DNA of 64,000 nt from Bifidobacteriaceae bacterium (GCA_031267825.1 JAIRYJ010000022.1:61875-125874), one strand, 5' to 3'. Counted from the stretch's first letter, positions 44,766 to 53,147 are shown. Numbers and translations are program-made. The notes: generated by a model from the sequence alone, not told the origin.

Positions 44766-45539
44766 GTGGCCGGGTTATCTGGGACGGCCGGGGTATCTGG
44801 GACGGCTGGGTTGGCCGTTGAAGTTCGCGGTTTACGCAAGTCATTCGGGCCGAACAAGGTCCTGAAAGGTGTTGACTTGGCGGTGCCAACTGGTAGCGTC
44901 TTCGCCCTGCTTGGGCAGAACGGGGCTGGTAAGACAACCATCATTTCGATCCTGACAACCTTGCGGGCGCCTAGTGGCGGCAGCGCCACCGTGGCCGGGT
45001 ATGACGTCTGCCGTCAGGCGGACCAGGTCCGCCAGGTGATCACTGTGACCGGCCAGCGGGTTTCGATTGACCCAGTCCTGACCGGTAGAGAAAACCTCGC
45101 CTTGGTCGCTCGGTTGCGACATCAGCCTAGTCCTAAGCGAGTCGCGGCTGACCTGCTCAGCCAGTTCGGTTTGACGCAGGCGGCTGATAAACCGGCGGCG
45201 ACCTATTCGGGTGGAATGGGGCGTCGGCTCGACATCGCCATGTCACTGATCGGCCAGCCGCGGGTAGTCTTCCTCGACGAGCCAACCACTGGCCTTGACC
45301 CGGCATCACGGCGCGAGGTTTGGGCAGCTATCGAAACCATGGCCGAATCCGGTTCGGCCGTCCTCCTCACCACTCAGCACATGGAGGAAGCCGCTCACCT
45401 GGCAAGGCAGATCGCCGTCCTGCATCAAGGCCGGATCATCGCCCAGGGTGACCATCAGGCCATCCTGGTCGCGGGCGGGGCCGACAACCTAGAAGATGCC
45501 TTCCTAAACCTTGCCAGTTCCGGCCGGGAGATGAAATGA
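44766..45539 (+). CDS. ABC exporter ATPase (DrrA-like)
   Basis: Nucleotide-binding subunit, up to 257 aa. Walker A GQNGAGKTT, signature YSGGMGRRLD, Walker B VVFLDEPTTGLDP and the GREN motif near the Q-loop region identify the daunorubicin-resistance/ABC-2 class. The first 16 codons encode a repeated SGTAG motif from an 18-bp tandem repeat, so an in-frame start nearer AVEVRGLRKSFG is possible. It overlaps the permease by 4 bp (ATGA). The exported compound is unknown. Confidence 0.9.
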   Translation: MAGLSGTAGVSGTAGLAVEVRGLRKSFGPNKVLKGVDLAVPTGSVFALLGQNGAGKTTIISILTTLRAPSGGSATVAGYDVCRQADQVRQVITVTGQRVSIDPVLTGRENLALVARLRHQPSPKRVAADLLSQFGLTQAADKPAATYSGGMGRRLDIAMSLIGQPRVVFLDEPTTGLDPASRREVWAAIETMAESGSAVLLTTQHMEEAAHLARQIAVLHQGRIIAQGDHQAILVAGGADNLEDAFLNLASSGREMK

Positions 45540-46309
45540 AACTGGTTCACCTAGTCCCAGACATGGTGGCTCTAACCGGCCGGATGCTGCGGCACAACAT
45601 TCGCTCGCCGGACACAATCATGACTGTGCTGGGCATGCCAGTGATGATCCTGCTGGCCTTCGTCTTTGTACTCGGCGGGGCAATGCGGACCAGCGGCACA
45701 CGCTACGTGGATTACGTTGTGCCGGCTGTCGTGCTGATGTGTGTCGCCTCCGGCGCTGGATACACGGCCTTCCGGGTCAATCTGGACGTTTCAAGTGGGA
45801 TCTTCGCCCGGCTGCACACCATGCCAATAGCCCGGTCTGCCATCCTTGGTGGCCACGCGGTAGCCTCCGTCGCGGCCAACGCGGTTTCAGTGGCCGTGAT
45901 CTTGCTGGTCTCACTATTGATCGGCTACCGGCCGCGGGCCAACTTGGCCGGCTGGTTACTGAGTGCGGCGCTGGTGGGGTTGGCGCTGGTTATGTTCGCC
46001 TCGATGGGTCTGGCCTTCGGCTTGATGTCACGCGGCGTTGAGGGTTCAAGCATGTTTTCTTACCTGGTGATCGGGTTGTTGTTCGTCTCATCGGGTTTTG
46101 CCCCAACCTCAACCATGCCGACACCGCTCCGCGCCTTCGCCGATTACCAACCGATGACCCCGGTGATCAACGCCATTCGTGACGCCCAACTGGGCGCACC
46201 GAGAACCGCTGACACCTGGACGGCTCTGGCCTGGTTGACCGGGTTAGCCGTAGCTTTTGGTGTCTTGGCCCATCTGACCGCGCCAAGACGGATCCGCGCC
46301 CGGCTCTGA
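45536..46309 (+). CDS. ABC-2 exporter permease (DrrB-like)
   Basis: Membrane subunit, 257 aa, six hydrophobic segments. LLFVSSGFAPTSTMPTPL followed by FADYQPMTPVINAIR is the usual ABC-2 C-terminal block of antibiotic and lipid exporters. It is translationally coupled to the ATPase (ATGA). It is the end of the padR operon. Confidence 0.9.
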   Translation: MKLVHLVPDMVALTGRMLRHNIRSPDTIMTVLGMPVMILLAFVFVLGGAMRTSGTRYVDYVVPAVVLMCVASGAGYTAFRVNLDVSSGIFARLHTMPIARSAILGGHAVASVAANAVSVAVILLVSLLIGYRPRANLAGWLLSAALVGLALVMFASMGLAFGLMSRGVEGSSMFSYLVIGLLFVSSGFAPTSTMPTPLRAFADYQPMTPVINAIRDAQLGAPRTADTWTALAWLTGLAVAFGVLAHLTAPRRIRARL

Positions 46310-46373
46310 TGAGAGTTAGCTTAAGTTCTCTTGGGTTCTGAGTCTCGCCTGTTTCTATCGTTTGGTCTGGGCG

Positions 46374-46379
46374 TATTGT
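46374..46379 (+). promoter_or_regulatory. -10 box TATTGT before a leaderless GTG
   Basis: TATTGT lies 6 nt before GTG 46386, with no Shine-Dalgarno sequence. Confidence 0.45.
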
Positions 46380-46385
46380 TGGCCC

Positions 46386-46658
46386 GTGAGCACGCCAGAG
46401 TTGACCTTTCGAACGAAGATCGGTGTCGAGGTGAAGGGCGAGCTTTGGAGCTGCGTTGAAATACCCGGCTCAGTGGCGTTTTTCGGCACAGGCCGCGCCG
46501 TCACCGTGGACGCCAAAGTAGATGACGTGACCCTAGAAAACGTTGGCGCCATGGTGACCGGCAAGGGCGGGCACATGGTCTCGCTCAGTGCCAAGGTCCG
46601 CAAGGCGTTGGGCAAAGACATTGGTGACATCGTGGATGTGACCATCGTCAAGCGGTGA
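46386..46658 (+). CDS. DUF1905 protein
   Basis: A 90-aa beta-barrel-like domain of unknown function. FRTKIGVEVKGELWSCVEIP at the start and KVRKALGKDIGDIVDVTI at the end are the DUF1905 (AF2212/PG0164-like) pattern. The family is often fused to or paired with a YdeI/OmdA domain, which is absent here. It is leaderless by promoter position and has its own transcription unit. Confidence 0.85.
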   Translation: MSTPELTFRTKIGVEVKGELWSCVEIPGSVAFFGTGRAVTVDAKVDDVTLENVGAMVTGKGGHMVSLSAKVRKALGKDIGDIVDVTIVKR

Positions 46659-46713
46659 TCCTGGTGATCGCCCGGCTTAGGCGGATAGCTTAGGCGGATA
46701 GGACAATTAGCGG

Positions 46714-47280
46714 ATGGATCGACATCTAAGAGCGGACGCGCGGCGCAACCGGCAAGCCTTGCTGGAAGCCGCGGCTAAGGTCTTCGCGCGCGATGGCGCG
46801 GCGGCGTCACTGGCTCAGATCGCCCGTGAGGCTGGAGTCGGGATTGGCACACTGTTCCGCCACTTCGCGACGCGGGAGGCGCTGATCGAGGCGACCTTCC
46901 GCAACGAGTTAGCCCGCATTTGCGAAGCGGCCCCACAACTCTTAACGGTTCAGGCGCCGCCGGAAGCGACAGCCGAATGGATCGAACAGTTCCTTGAGTA
47001 CATGACTACGAAACATGGCATGGTTGACACGCTCCAGGCGATGATGACGACCGGTTCACCGTTATATAACGAGACGTTGGGTCGTTTGACCGCCGCTGTC
47101 CGCGGCCTAATAGACGCTGGGGTGGCGACAGGTGATTTCAGGCCAGATGTCGATCCGGCGGACGCGCTCGCCCTGATTGGTGGTGTCGCCTACATGGCTG
47201 GGGAGCCAGAACAACGCGACCAGGCCCGCCGGATGATCAGTCTTCTGATCCAAGGCCTGCGGGCCAAGCCCATCGGCTAA
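46714..47280 (+). CDS. TetR-family regulator
   Basis: A 188-aa repressor. The N-terminal HTH reads SLAQIAREAGVGIGTLFRHF (residues 30-49), followed by a helical ligand-binding domain. No ribosome-binding site is seen before the ATG; TAGGAC 9 nt upstream could be a leaderless -10. It is convergent with an SDR gene, whose expression it may control, and no palindrome was found that decides the target. Confidence 0.88.
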   Translation: MDRHLRADARRNRQALLEAAAKVFARDGAAASLAQIAREAGVGIGTLFRHFATREALIEATFRNELARICEAAPQLLTVQAPPEATAEWIEQFLEYMTTKHGMVDTLQAMMTTGSPLYNETLGRLTAAVRGLIDAGVATGDFRPDVDPADALALIGGVAYMAGEPEQRDQARRMISLLIQGLRAKPIG

Positions 47281-47316
47281 ACTCGCGGGCCCAGCCCACG
47301 ACGAATTGACCGCCGG

Positions 47317-48084
47317 TTAGTCCAGACTGCCGCCGCCGTCGACGGCGAAGGTCACTCCGGTGACATAGGTTGACTGGTCGGACACCAGCCAGGCGGCTGC
47401 CGCACCTACTTCCACAGGGGTGCCAACTCGACCGACCGGGATGGCGGCGATGACCGGTTCGAAGTCCGCGTTGTCGCCGCGGGCGGCATCGAACATTGGG
47501 GTCTGGATGGCTCCTGGCATGATGCCGTTGACGCGGATCTGGTGGGCGGCGGCGTCCAGGGCGGCGGCTCGCACCAGTCCGTTGGCACCTGCCTTGGTCG
47601 CGACGTATTCGGCGCTGCCAGGCACGGTGCATACGGCGGCGGTTGAGGAGATGACAACAATTGACCCGCTGCGGCCGGCTTCCATCATGGCTTGCATCTG
47701 GTATTTGACGCAGAAGAACAGGCCTGTCAGGTTGACGCTAACCGAATAGGCCCATTGCTCGGCGCTCATTTGGTGGATTGGAACACCTCGGGGTGGCATG
47801 CCGGCGCTGTTGACGGCTCCGTCGAGCGAACCGAAACGTTCCAAGGCGGCGCTGACGAGGCGTTGATCGTCCGCCTCGGCTGAGACGTCGGTCGTGACGA
47901 ATTGCAGGCGATCGGCGTGCTGCTCCAGATCCCGCAAGAGTTCGTGGCCGACGGCCTGGCGGCGGCTGCCGACCGTGACTGAGGCGCCGTTGCGCAGCAG
48001 GATTTCGACCGCCGCCCGGCCGATTCCAGTCGCGCCACCGGTCACAATTACTGATTTTCCTTCGATTCCACTGATTATTGTCAT
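47317..48084 (-). CDS. Short-chain dehydrogenase/reductase
   Basis: Classical SDR, 255 aa. Cofactor motif TGGATGIGR, NSAG motif (NSAGMPPRG), catalytic YVATKAG and a Ser in ISSTAAV are present, with the PGAIQTPM segment after them. ATG 48084 is chosen because GGAGAG lies 8 nt upstream; an earlier in-frame start has no such site. It is convergent with the TetR gene. The substrate is unknown, probably a small alcohol or ketone. The 232-bp gap upstream carries one copy of the dispersed element (48272-48284). Confidence 0.88.
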   Translation of the reverse strand: MTIISGIEGKSVIVTGGATGIGRAAVEILLRNGASVTVGSRRQAVGHELLRDLEQHADRLQFVTTDVSAEADDQRLVSAALERFGSLDGAVNSAGMPPRGVPIHQMSAEQWAYSVSVNLTGLFFCVKYQMQAMMEAGRSGSIVVISSTAAVCTVPGSAEYVATKAGANGLVRAAALDAAAHQIRVNGIMPGAIQTPMFDAARGDNADFEPVIAAIPVGRVGTPVEVGAAAAWLVSDQSTYVTGVTFAVDGGGSLD

Positions 48085-48316
48085 GGTCAAATCTCTCCTT
48101 TCAGGTGGCGCGGGCATAGCTCTTTCATGGCAGGTTCAGATTGCGATTAGCCGGGCGCTCAATTGCCCGCGCACGTGGTGTTCTAGGCGTCGCGAATTCG
48201 TTTTCACGGCGTTGGGAACAGTCTAAGCGGAGCGCGCTCCAGTTCGCAAGAGGGCGTTTTGTCCTTTACGTTTGGACGATGCCGCCACCCCGGTTAGCGC
48301 TCAGACGGCGGACCCA

Positions 48317-48913
48317 TCACGGCGGCGGGCCCATGATGATGTTGTTGTGATGCCACAGGTAGGCGAAACCAGCCAGCGCTACAACCGTAAGGGCAAGGCC
48401 GATGCCGTTACCGATTCGGGCGGCTTTGGCACCCAGGGTTTGGCGGGCGGCGGTGTGGAGGCTGAGGCCTACGGCCGCTCCGGCGGTGTTGCTGATCACA
48501 TCTGTGATGTCAAGCACACCGATACCGAAGGCGAATTGGGATACCTCGAAGATGATCGACAGTCCAGCCGCCACGGCGATCCGCTTGGCGGCGCTCCATC
48601 GCGCAAGGACGCTGACGTAGACGCCGAAGGGAACGAACACGGCGCTGTTGTAGACGATCTCTTCCCAGGCCAGGCGGCCTTGGATGTCGAACGAGCCACT
48701 CAACGGGACCAGGTTGATGGCGCGCACGGAATCGCCCAGGGACACCATCCGGAAAGGTAGTTTGAAGATGACCACGGCGATCAGCACAACGCCATAGACC
48801 GCGAACAGAACCCCAGGCAGCGACAGCGGGCTGGGCTGTGACTCGGTGGGGTACGGCTGTGGGCTGGCGGGGTGCGGCTCTGAGCTGGCTGGGTTGGTGG
48901 GGTTGGTGGTCAC
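48317..48913 (-). CDS. vanZ: VanZ-like membrane protein
   Basis: About 198 aa, four to five membrane segments after a Pro/Ser-rich N-terminal region. INLVPLSGSFDIQGRLAWEEIVYNSAVFVPFGVY (residues about 70-103) and IIFEVSQFAFGIGVLDITDVISN are VanZ-family blocks. VanZ gives low-level teicoplanin resistance in enterococci by an unclear route. The GTG start overlaps the vanY stop (GTGA), so the two are coupled. Confidence 0.82.
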   Translation of the reverse strand: MTTNPTNPASSEPHPASPQPYPTESQPSPLSLPGVLFAVYGVVLIAVVIFKLPFRMVSLGDSVRAINLVPLSGSFDIQGRLAWEEIVYNSAVFVPFGVYVSVLARWSAAKRIAVAAGLSIIFEVSQFAFGIGVLDITDVISNTAGAAVGLSLHTAARQTLGAKAARIGNGIGLALTVVALAGFAYLWHHNNIIMGPPP

Positions 48914-49677
48914 TTGAGCCTGGGATCCTCGGAGGCGTCGCGGTACGGCCGCGGGCAACCCTGGGTTGGCGCGGCCGAACGGAGTTCGAAGTGCCACGGC
49001 TCGTTGCCGTAGGCCAGACAGAGACCATAGGCGGGGCCATGCTTGGCGAGCCATTCTTGGGTTATAGGGCCGCCCAGATCAACCGCCTGCCCGGCGACGT
49101 GCAAGGACTTGCCGGGTGGAGCCACCCATTTGATGGCCTCAGCTTCCGAGCCGTAGGTGATGACCGCCTGTTCAAGCAGCTGGGCTTGGTAGGCCTGGGA
49201 GCGCCAGCCGCTGGACACATGGAAGCTCAGCCCAGAATCTACTGCCGCCCGCTGGAGGGCGGCGAGCAGCAGACGGTCTAGGTTACCGACACCCGGATAT
49301 CCCTCGTCGAAGATGGTCGCGCCTGCGGGCAGGATCCCGTCAGCGCTGCTCAGCTGACGGGCCTGGTCGCTGCTCAGGTTGCCGCTGGGAAGCGGGCCGG
49401 GAGCGTGCGACTGGTCGGCGCCGTCGCGGTCCTGGAGGCCATCGCCAGGGTCGCTGGACGTCTCGGTGGTCGTCTCGGTGGTCGCCTTGGCGGTCGCTTC
49501 GGCGGTTGTCAGACCCGAGGACCGGATAGGAGGCGACGTGTCCGGCGGGGCGGGTGTGGCCACCGGTCCGGATAATGGTGCCGCCAACATGAAGATCGCC
49601 ACGGCGCCGGCGCTGATCGCGCTGAAAGGCGCGATCCAAGTGAGGCGAAACGTCTTCTTCGATTGAGCGTGATGCAT
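48910..49677 (-). CDS. vanY: D-alanyl-D-alanine carboxypeptidase (VanY family)
   Basis: Membrane-anchored or secreted zinc peptidase, 255 aa, that removes the terminal D-Ala of peptidoglycan precursors or stems. An N-terminal membrane segment (about residues 12-32) and a Thr/Ser-rich linker precede the catalytic domain. Zinc-site motifs are SLHVAGQAVDLG and EPWHFEL, with SSGWRSQAYQAQLLEQ upstream. It is transcribed with vanZ and divergent from a VanRS-type two-component system across 88 bp, a layout that suggests regulation by that system. No vanH, vanA or vanX is visible. Confidence 0.88.
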   Translation of the reverse strand: MHHAQSKKTFRLTWIAPFSAISAGAVAIFMLAAPLSGPVATPAPPDTSPPIRSSGLTTAEATAKATTETTTETSSDPGDGLQDRDGADQSHAPGPLPSGNLSSDQARQLSSADGILPAGATIFDEGYPGVGNLDRLLLAALQRAAVDSGLSFHVSSGWRSQAYQAQLLEQAVITYGSEAEAIKWVAPPGKSLHVAGQAVDLGGPITQEWLAKHGPAYGLCLAYGNEPWHFELRSAAPTQGCPRPYRDASEDPRLK

Positions 49678-49765
49678 GCACCTCAGCCAAGCTGGTTAGG
49701 TGTTGCGAGGGCGTATGCGGTTTCCGATATGCGGGCGATACATCCTCGCTGGCAGACTTGCGATC

Positions 49766-50437
49766 ATGCGCGTGCTGATCGTTGAGGATGAACCCTACTT
49801 AGCTGAGGCGGTCCGTGACGGGCTGCGCCTCGAAGCCATCGCGGCGGACATCGCCCTAGACGGCCACGCCGCGCTGGAAATGCTTGCTGTGAACTCCTAT
49901 GACGCGGCTGTCCTCGACAGGGACATACCCGGCCCGACGGGGGATGAGATCGCCGAGCGAATCGTAGCCTCAGGATCAGGTTTACCGATCTTGATGTTGA
50001 CCGCCGCCGACCGACTGGATGACAAAGTGTCCGGTTTCGAGCTGGGCGCTGACGACTACCTGACCAAACCGTTCGAGTTGCGTGAACTGGTGCTCCGGCT
50101 CCGCGCGCTCGACCGCCGGGGGCGGCGCCGGCCACCCGTCATTGAGATCGCCGGATTGCGGGTTGACCCGTTTCGGCGCGAGGTCTACCGCGACGGCAAA
50201 TATGTCGCCCTGACCCGCAAACAGTTCGCCGTCTTAGAAGTCCTGGCCGAAGCCGGAGGTGGCATTGTCAGCGCTGAAGAACTGTTGGAACGCGCCTGGG
50301 ATCGTAACGCCAACCCGTTCACCAACGCTGTCCGGATCACCGTCTCCCAGCTCCGCAAACGGTTGGGCGAACCGCAACTAGTCGCCACCGTGCCTGGCGC
50401 CGGTTACCGTATCGATTCGGGTGGCCCGCATGGTTAG
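49766..50437 (+). CDS. OmpR-family response regulator (VanR-like)
   Basis: A 223-aa regulator. The receiver begins MRVLIVEDEPYLAEAVRDGL, with the phospho-acceptor Asp in DAAVLDRDIPG and the Lys in DDYLTKPFEL; a C-terminal winged helix ends LVATVPGAGYRI. ATG 49766 is chosen because it starts the receiver exactly. Its stop overlaps the kinase start by 8 bp. It probably controls the divergent vanY-vanZ pair. Confidence 0.92.
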   Translation: MRVLIVEDEPYLAEAVRDGLRLEAIAADIALDGHAALEMLAVNSYDAAVLDRDIPGPTGDEIAERIVASGSGLPILMLTAADRLDDKVSGFELGADDYLTKPFELRELVLRLRALDRRGRRRPPVIEIAGLRVDPFRREVYRDGKYVALTRKQFAVLEVLAEAGGGIVSAEELLERAWDRNANPFTNAVRITVSQLRKRLGEPQLVATVPGAGYRIDSGGPHG

Positions 50438-51578
50438 CGGTAACAGGCCGAAGGGTGTGAGCGCGCGGGCGAAGCTGGCTGTCAGCTATGCCGCGGTGTT
50501 GGTAGTCGCCGGGCTGGCGTTGCTGGCGGTGGTCTGGCTGTTCTTGCTGCGCTACGTGCCCGAGTACGCCATAACTGTCCAGCTTCCGGCTCCGGGCGGT
50601 CTGGGCGATGGCCAGTCCGGGGGTGGCCTGTCGCGTCAGTTGTTCATCCCTGGTCGGGGCGACTTATGGAAGGCGTTCTGGCCGAAGGCCGCCTTAGCGA
50701 TGGCTGGGCTACTGACGTTCGGCCTGGTGGGTGGGTGGCTGCTGGCCGGTCGCATGCTGTCTCCTTTGCGGCCGATCGCCGACGCGGCCCGCGCGGCATC
50801 GGCCGGGTCGCTGTCCCACCGGGTTGATTTGGCCGGGCCGTCCGACGAGTTCAGAGAGTTGGCTGACGCTTTCGATTCAATGCTGGCCCGGATAGAAGCC
50901 CAAGTCGGCGAACAACGCCGTTTCGCGGCTAACGCCTCACATGAGTTGCGGACCCCTCTGGCGGTCACCCAATCCTTGCTCGACACAGCCCAGCTAGACC
51001 CTGACCGCGATGTGGAACAACTGATCGACCGGTTGCGAGCCGTCAACGCTAGAGCCATCGCGTTGACCGAAGCGCTGCTGACGCTCAGCCGCGCCGAGCA
51101 GCGCCCGTTCCTGAACGAAGACGTTGACCTGTCCCTCATCGCCGAGCAGGCCGCTGAGACGCTCCTGCCCTTAGCTGAGGAACACGACGTCACAATCGAA
51201 TTGTCCGGTGACGCCGCTTGGGTGACTGGTTCCGGCGCGCTGCTATCGCAACTGGCGGTCAATTTGCTGCACAACGCCATAGTTCACAATTCGCCTGAAG
51301 GCGGTACCGTCCAAGTGGTGACCTGCCTTGATGGCGGGTCGGCGGTCTTGACTGTTGAGAACACTGGGGTCCAGATCAGTGCCCAGGTCGCGGCCAGGCT
51401 GCCTGAGCCCTTCCAACGCGGCGCCGGAAGAACAGGCACCGGCCGGGCCGGAGCTGGAGCCGGTCTGGGTCTGGCCATCGTTCGGAGCATCACTGGGGCG
51501 CACAACGGCGACTTGGTTGTCTCACCGCGTCCCGCTGGTGGCCTTCGCGTCACGGTGAGCCTGCCTGCCTGGCCGTAG
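50430..51578 (+). CDS. Sensor histidine kinase (VanS-like)
   Basis: About 382 aa. Two membrane helices (about residues 15-40 and 88-112) flank a 45-residue extracytoplasmic loop rich in Gly/Pro. They are followed by HAMP, HisKA with the phospho-His in ANASHELRTPLAVTQ, and HATPase_c with NLLHNAIVHN and GAGAGLGLAIVRSI. The short loop suggests sensing within the membrane or of lipid-linked wall intermediates. It is coupled to the response regulator. Confidence 0.92.
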   Translation: MVSGNRPKGVSARAKLAVSYAAVLVVAGLALLAVVWLFLLRYVPEYAITVQLPAPGGLGDGQSGGGLSRQLFIPGRGDLWKAFWPKAALAMAGLLTFGLVGGWLLAGRMLSPLRPIADAARAASAGSLSHRVDLAGPSDEFRELADAFDSMLARIEAQVGEQRRFAANASHELRTPLAVTQSLLDTAQLDPDRDVEQLIDRLRAVNARAIALTEALLTLSRAEQRPFLNEDVDLSLIAEQAAETLLPLAEEHDVTIELSGDAAWVTGSGALLSQLAVNLLHNAIVHNSPEGGTVQVVTCLDGGSAVLTVENTGVQISAQVAARLPEPFQRGAGRTGTGRAGAGAGLGLAIVRSITGAHNGDLVVSPRPAGGLRVTVSLPAWP

Positions 51579-51660
51579 TTGGCTGATGGCCTTGGCACCG
51601 AATGGTGGATGGTGCGAGTTGGAGCCGTGGTTGGCGGAATCGTCCGGTTTCGGCTTGGGA

Positions 51661-51717
51661 TTGGACGATGCCGTCCGTCCGGCTTGGGATTGGACGATGC
51701 CGTCCGTCCGGCTTGGG
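51661..51717. repeat. Tandem copies of the dispersed element, period 29
   Basis: TTGGACGATGCCGTCCGTCC plus GGCTTGGG occurs at 51661-51688 and 51690-51717. A related inverted copy (GGAATCGTCCGG) lies just upstream near 51636. They follow vanS. Confidence 0.85.
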
Positions 51718-51726
51718 GCGGCCCAG

Positions 51727-51863
51727 CGGACGCTCCGCAAAACGGCAACGCGAGCGCATCAAATCGGCTACACAAGTCATGCGAAACGGCAGCGGACGCT
51801 GCGCTAAACGGCGAGCTGGTCACTGCGGAACGGCAACGAACACTCCGCGGAACGGCGACGCGG
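51727..51863. repeat. Degenerate AACGGC repeat array
   Basis: Units of the form CGGACGCTCCGC-NN-AACGGCAACGCG occur at 51727-51752, 51793-51818 and 51837-51863, with further AACGGC cores near 51785 and 51826. Cores in the second half are spaced about 21-24 bp apart. It may be a decayed coding repeat or a minisatellite. Confidence 0.5.
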
Positions 51864-52172
51864 ATCCTGACGGGCTCGGCTGATCTGCTCGCGTTAAGAG
51901 GAGCGCGGGAAAGTTTGGCTGGACGAGCCCAAACAATCACACTCCGAGGACCCAGCCAGGGCGAGTCGCGAGGCCGGGTCGAAGACTTCGCGCGGCTCAT
52001 GTGGCGGCTACCCTCCGCTGGGTCTGCGCGGGATCTTCCGGGATGGACCAGGCGGGATTATCTGGAATTGGTGACGACCAGCGCGTACCCCGAAATCCGC
52101 GCCGCCGGGGAACTCTCCCGCAACGAATGGCTGCGCGACTACGCTAAGCGGATTCTGGGCAAGGACGCTTCC
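51855..52172 (+). pseudogene. Remnant of an AAA_14/DUF4143-family ATPase
   Basis: About 106 codons stay in frame and read ILTGSADLLALR (sensor-1 region), then SLAGRAQTITLRGPSQGE, then DYLELVTTSAYPEIRAA and WLRDYAKRILGKD. These are the middle blocks of the large family of ATPases with a C-terminal DUF4143 domain. The Walker A and B region is missing at the 5' side, where degenerate repeats stand instead, and the C-terminal domain is lost where the 57-bp repeat begins. It is therefore a truncated fossil, not a working gene. Confidence 0.6.
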
Positions 52173-52180
52173 CAAGTCGG

Positions 52181-52290
52181 CGGCATCGTCCAATGTCCGT
52201 TTCGGCTGGGACTGGCCGGATCGACTTGCTGTGACGGCGGCATCGTCCAATTGCGGCAAGGGTGGACTGGCCGATGCCGCCCGTGACGGT
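52181..52290. repeat. 57-bp repeat element, two units (second diverged)
   Basis: Unit 1 (52181-52237) begins CGGCATCGTCCAATGTCCGT and ends GCTGTGACGG; unit 2 (52238-52290) begins with the same 13 bases and ends CCGTGACGG. Unit 1 is nearly identical to 57423-57479, 5.2 kb away, with about three mismatches. The pair sits at the end of the ATPase remnant. Confidence 0.85.
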
Positions 52291-52322
52291 GTCATGGTCG
52301 GCTGATTGTTCGCGGCGTTTGT

Positions 52323-52964
52323 TCAGAAATCGACCGTCAGTATGGCCTGGGCGGCGGATCGTAGATGTCCCGCCATGTCGAGTACGCCGCCGCTCAGGAG
52401 CCACTGCACTTGCAGGCCGTCCGTCAAAGCGACAAGGTTGACGGCCGCCTCGTGCGGATCGACGCCGGGTGCCAGGCCACCTGACGCCCCGATTTGCGCT
52501 AGCGCCTTTTCTGTCCCCTCGACGATGCGCTGGTAACGCGCCTGGAAATAGGTGTGAGCTGGATGGCCGGGCGAGGCGGCTTCGGCGGACAGGATGGCGT
52601 AGAGGCCTATCAGTCTTGGCACCTTGGCGTTGTCGCGGGCGAGTTCCACCATGCCCCGCAGCACGGCCAGGCCGCCTTGACTTGAACCACGGGCGCGGAA
52701 GCTCTCATGGTCAACCTGGTCGCGCCAAGCCAAGACCGCCTCCAAGATCGACTCTTTGGAGGGGAAATGATGCCACAGGCCCGCACGGGACAGTCCGCAG
52801 CGTTCCGCGATCTCCATCATCGAAGAAGCGTCATAGCCTGACTCGCCAAACACCTCCATAGCGACTTCAACGATCTGCTGGCGCTTGGCGCGGCCCTTGG
52901 CATAGCCGCGCGGCGGCCTGCCCTGGGTCAGTACCGGCTCAGTGGAGGCCGTATCCGGAGGCAT
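52323..52964 (-). CDS. TetR-family regulator of the esterase/MFS/GH3 cassette
   Basis: A 213-aa repressor. The HTH reads SMMEIAERCGLSRAGLWHHF (residues 48-67) and is followed by a helical effector domain. It is divergent from the esterase-MFS-GH3 genes. A perfect 20-bp palindrome lies between the two promoters (53005-53024), making control of that cassette and of itself very likely. The effector is presumably a glycoside or its aglycone. Confidence 0.9.
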   Translation of the reverse strand: MPPDTASTEPVLTQGRPPRGYAKGRAKRQQIVEVAMEVFGESGYDASSMMEIAERCGLSRAGLWHHFPSKESILEAVLAWRDQVDHESFRARGSSQGGLAVLRGMVELARDNAKVPRLIGLYAILSAEAASPGHPAHTYFQARYQRIVEGTEKALAQIGASGGLAPGVDPHEAAVNLVALTDGLQVQWLLSGGVLDMAGHLRSAAQAILTVDF

Positions 52965-53004
52965 CTGCCCAGCGTATCAACGCGGACAAATCGTCTCCCA
53001 CAAT

Positions 53005-53024
53005 AACCGGCACTAGTGCCGGTT
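53005..53024. promoter_or_regulatory. Perfect 20-bp TetR operator candidate
   Basis: AACCGGCACTAGTGCCGGTT is a perfect dyad in the divergent tetR/esterase region. It covers the position expected for the -35 of the rightward promoter, whose -10 may be TATGCT (53033-53038). Confidence 0.8.
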
Positions 53025-53045
53025 TTGTGTGCTATGCTCACACAA
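53025..53045. promoter_or_regulatory. Second dyad around the -10 box
   Basis: TTGTGTG and CACACAA (7-bp arms) flank CTATGCT, so the -10 candidate TATGCT lies at the centre of a dyad directly next to the TetR palindrome. It could bind a second regulator. Confidence 0.5.
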
Positions 53046-53078
53046 TCACCACAGGGCACGACAAAGGAGTCCGCGAAC

Positions 53079-53147
53079 ATGTTTCAAACATCCCGAATCC
53101 GCGAAGCGTCAGCGCCAAGTCCACGCAAGCCTGGAGAACGACAATGA
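53079..53147 (+). CDS. 22-codon leader ORF coupled to the esterase
   Basis: ATG 53079 follows AAAGGAG (53063-53069) by 9 nt. The frame encodes MFQTSRIREASAPSPRKPGE plus RQ and stops at TGA 53145-53147, which overlaps the esterase ATG (ATGA). The strong ribosome-binding site and exact overlap suggest a real leader peptide that hands ribosomes to the esterase start. No regulatory codon run is seen. Confidence 0.5.
   Translation: MFQTSRIREASAPSPRKPGERQ

Noticed and set aside
48317..51578. Complete vancomycin-resistance cluster
   Set aside because: vanH, the D-Ala-D-Lac ligase and vanX are not present in the window.
51727..51863. Regular AACGGC spacing looked like a short CRISPR
   Set aside because: Repeats are too short and degenerate, spacers are not unique sequences of constant length, and no cas gene is nearby.
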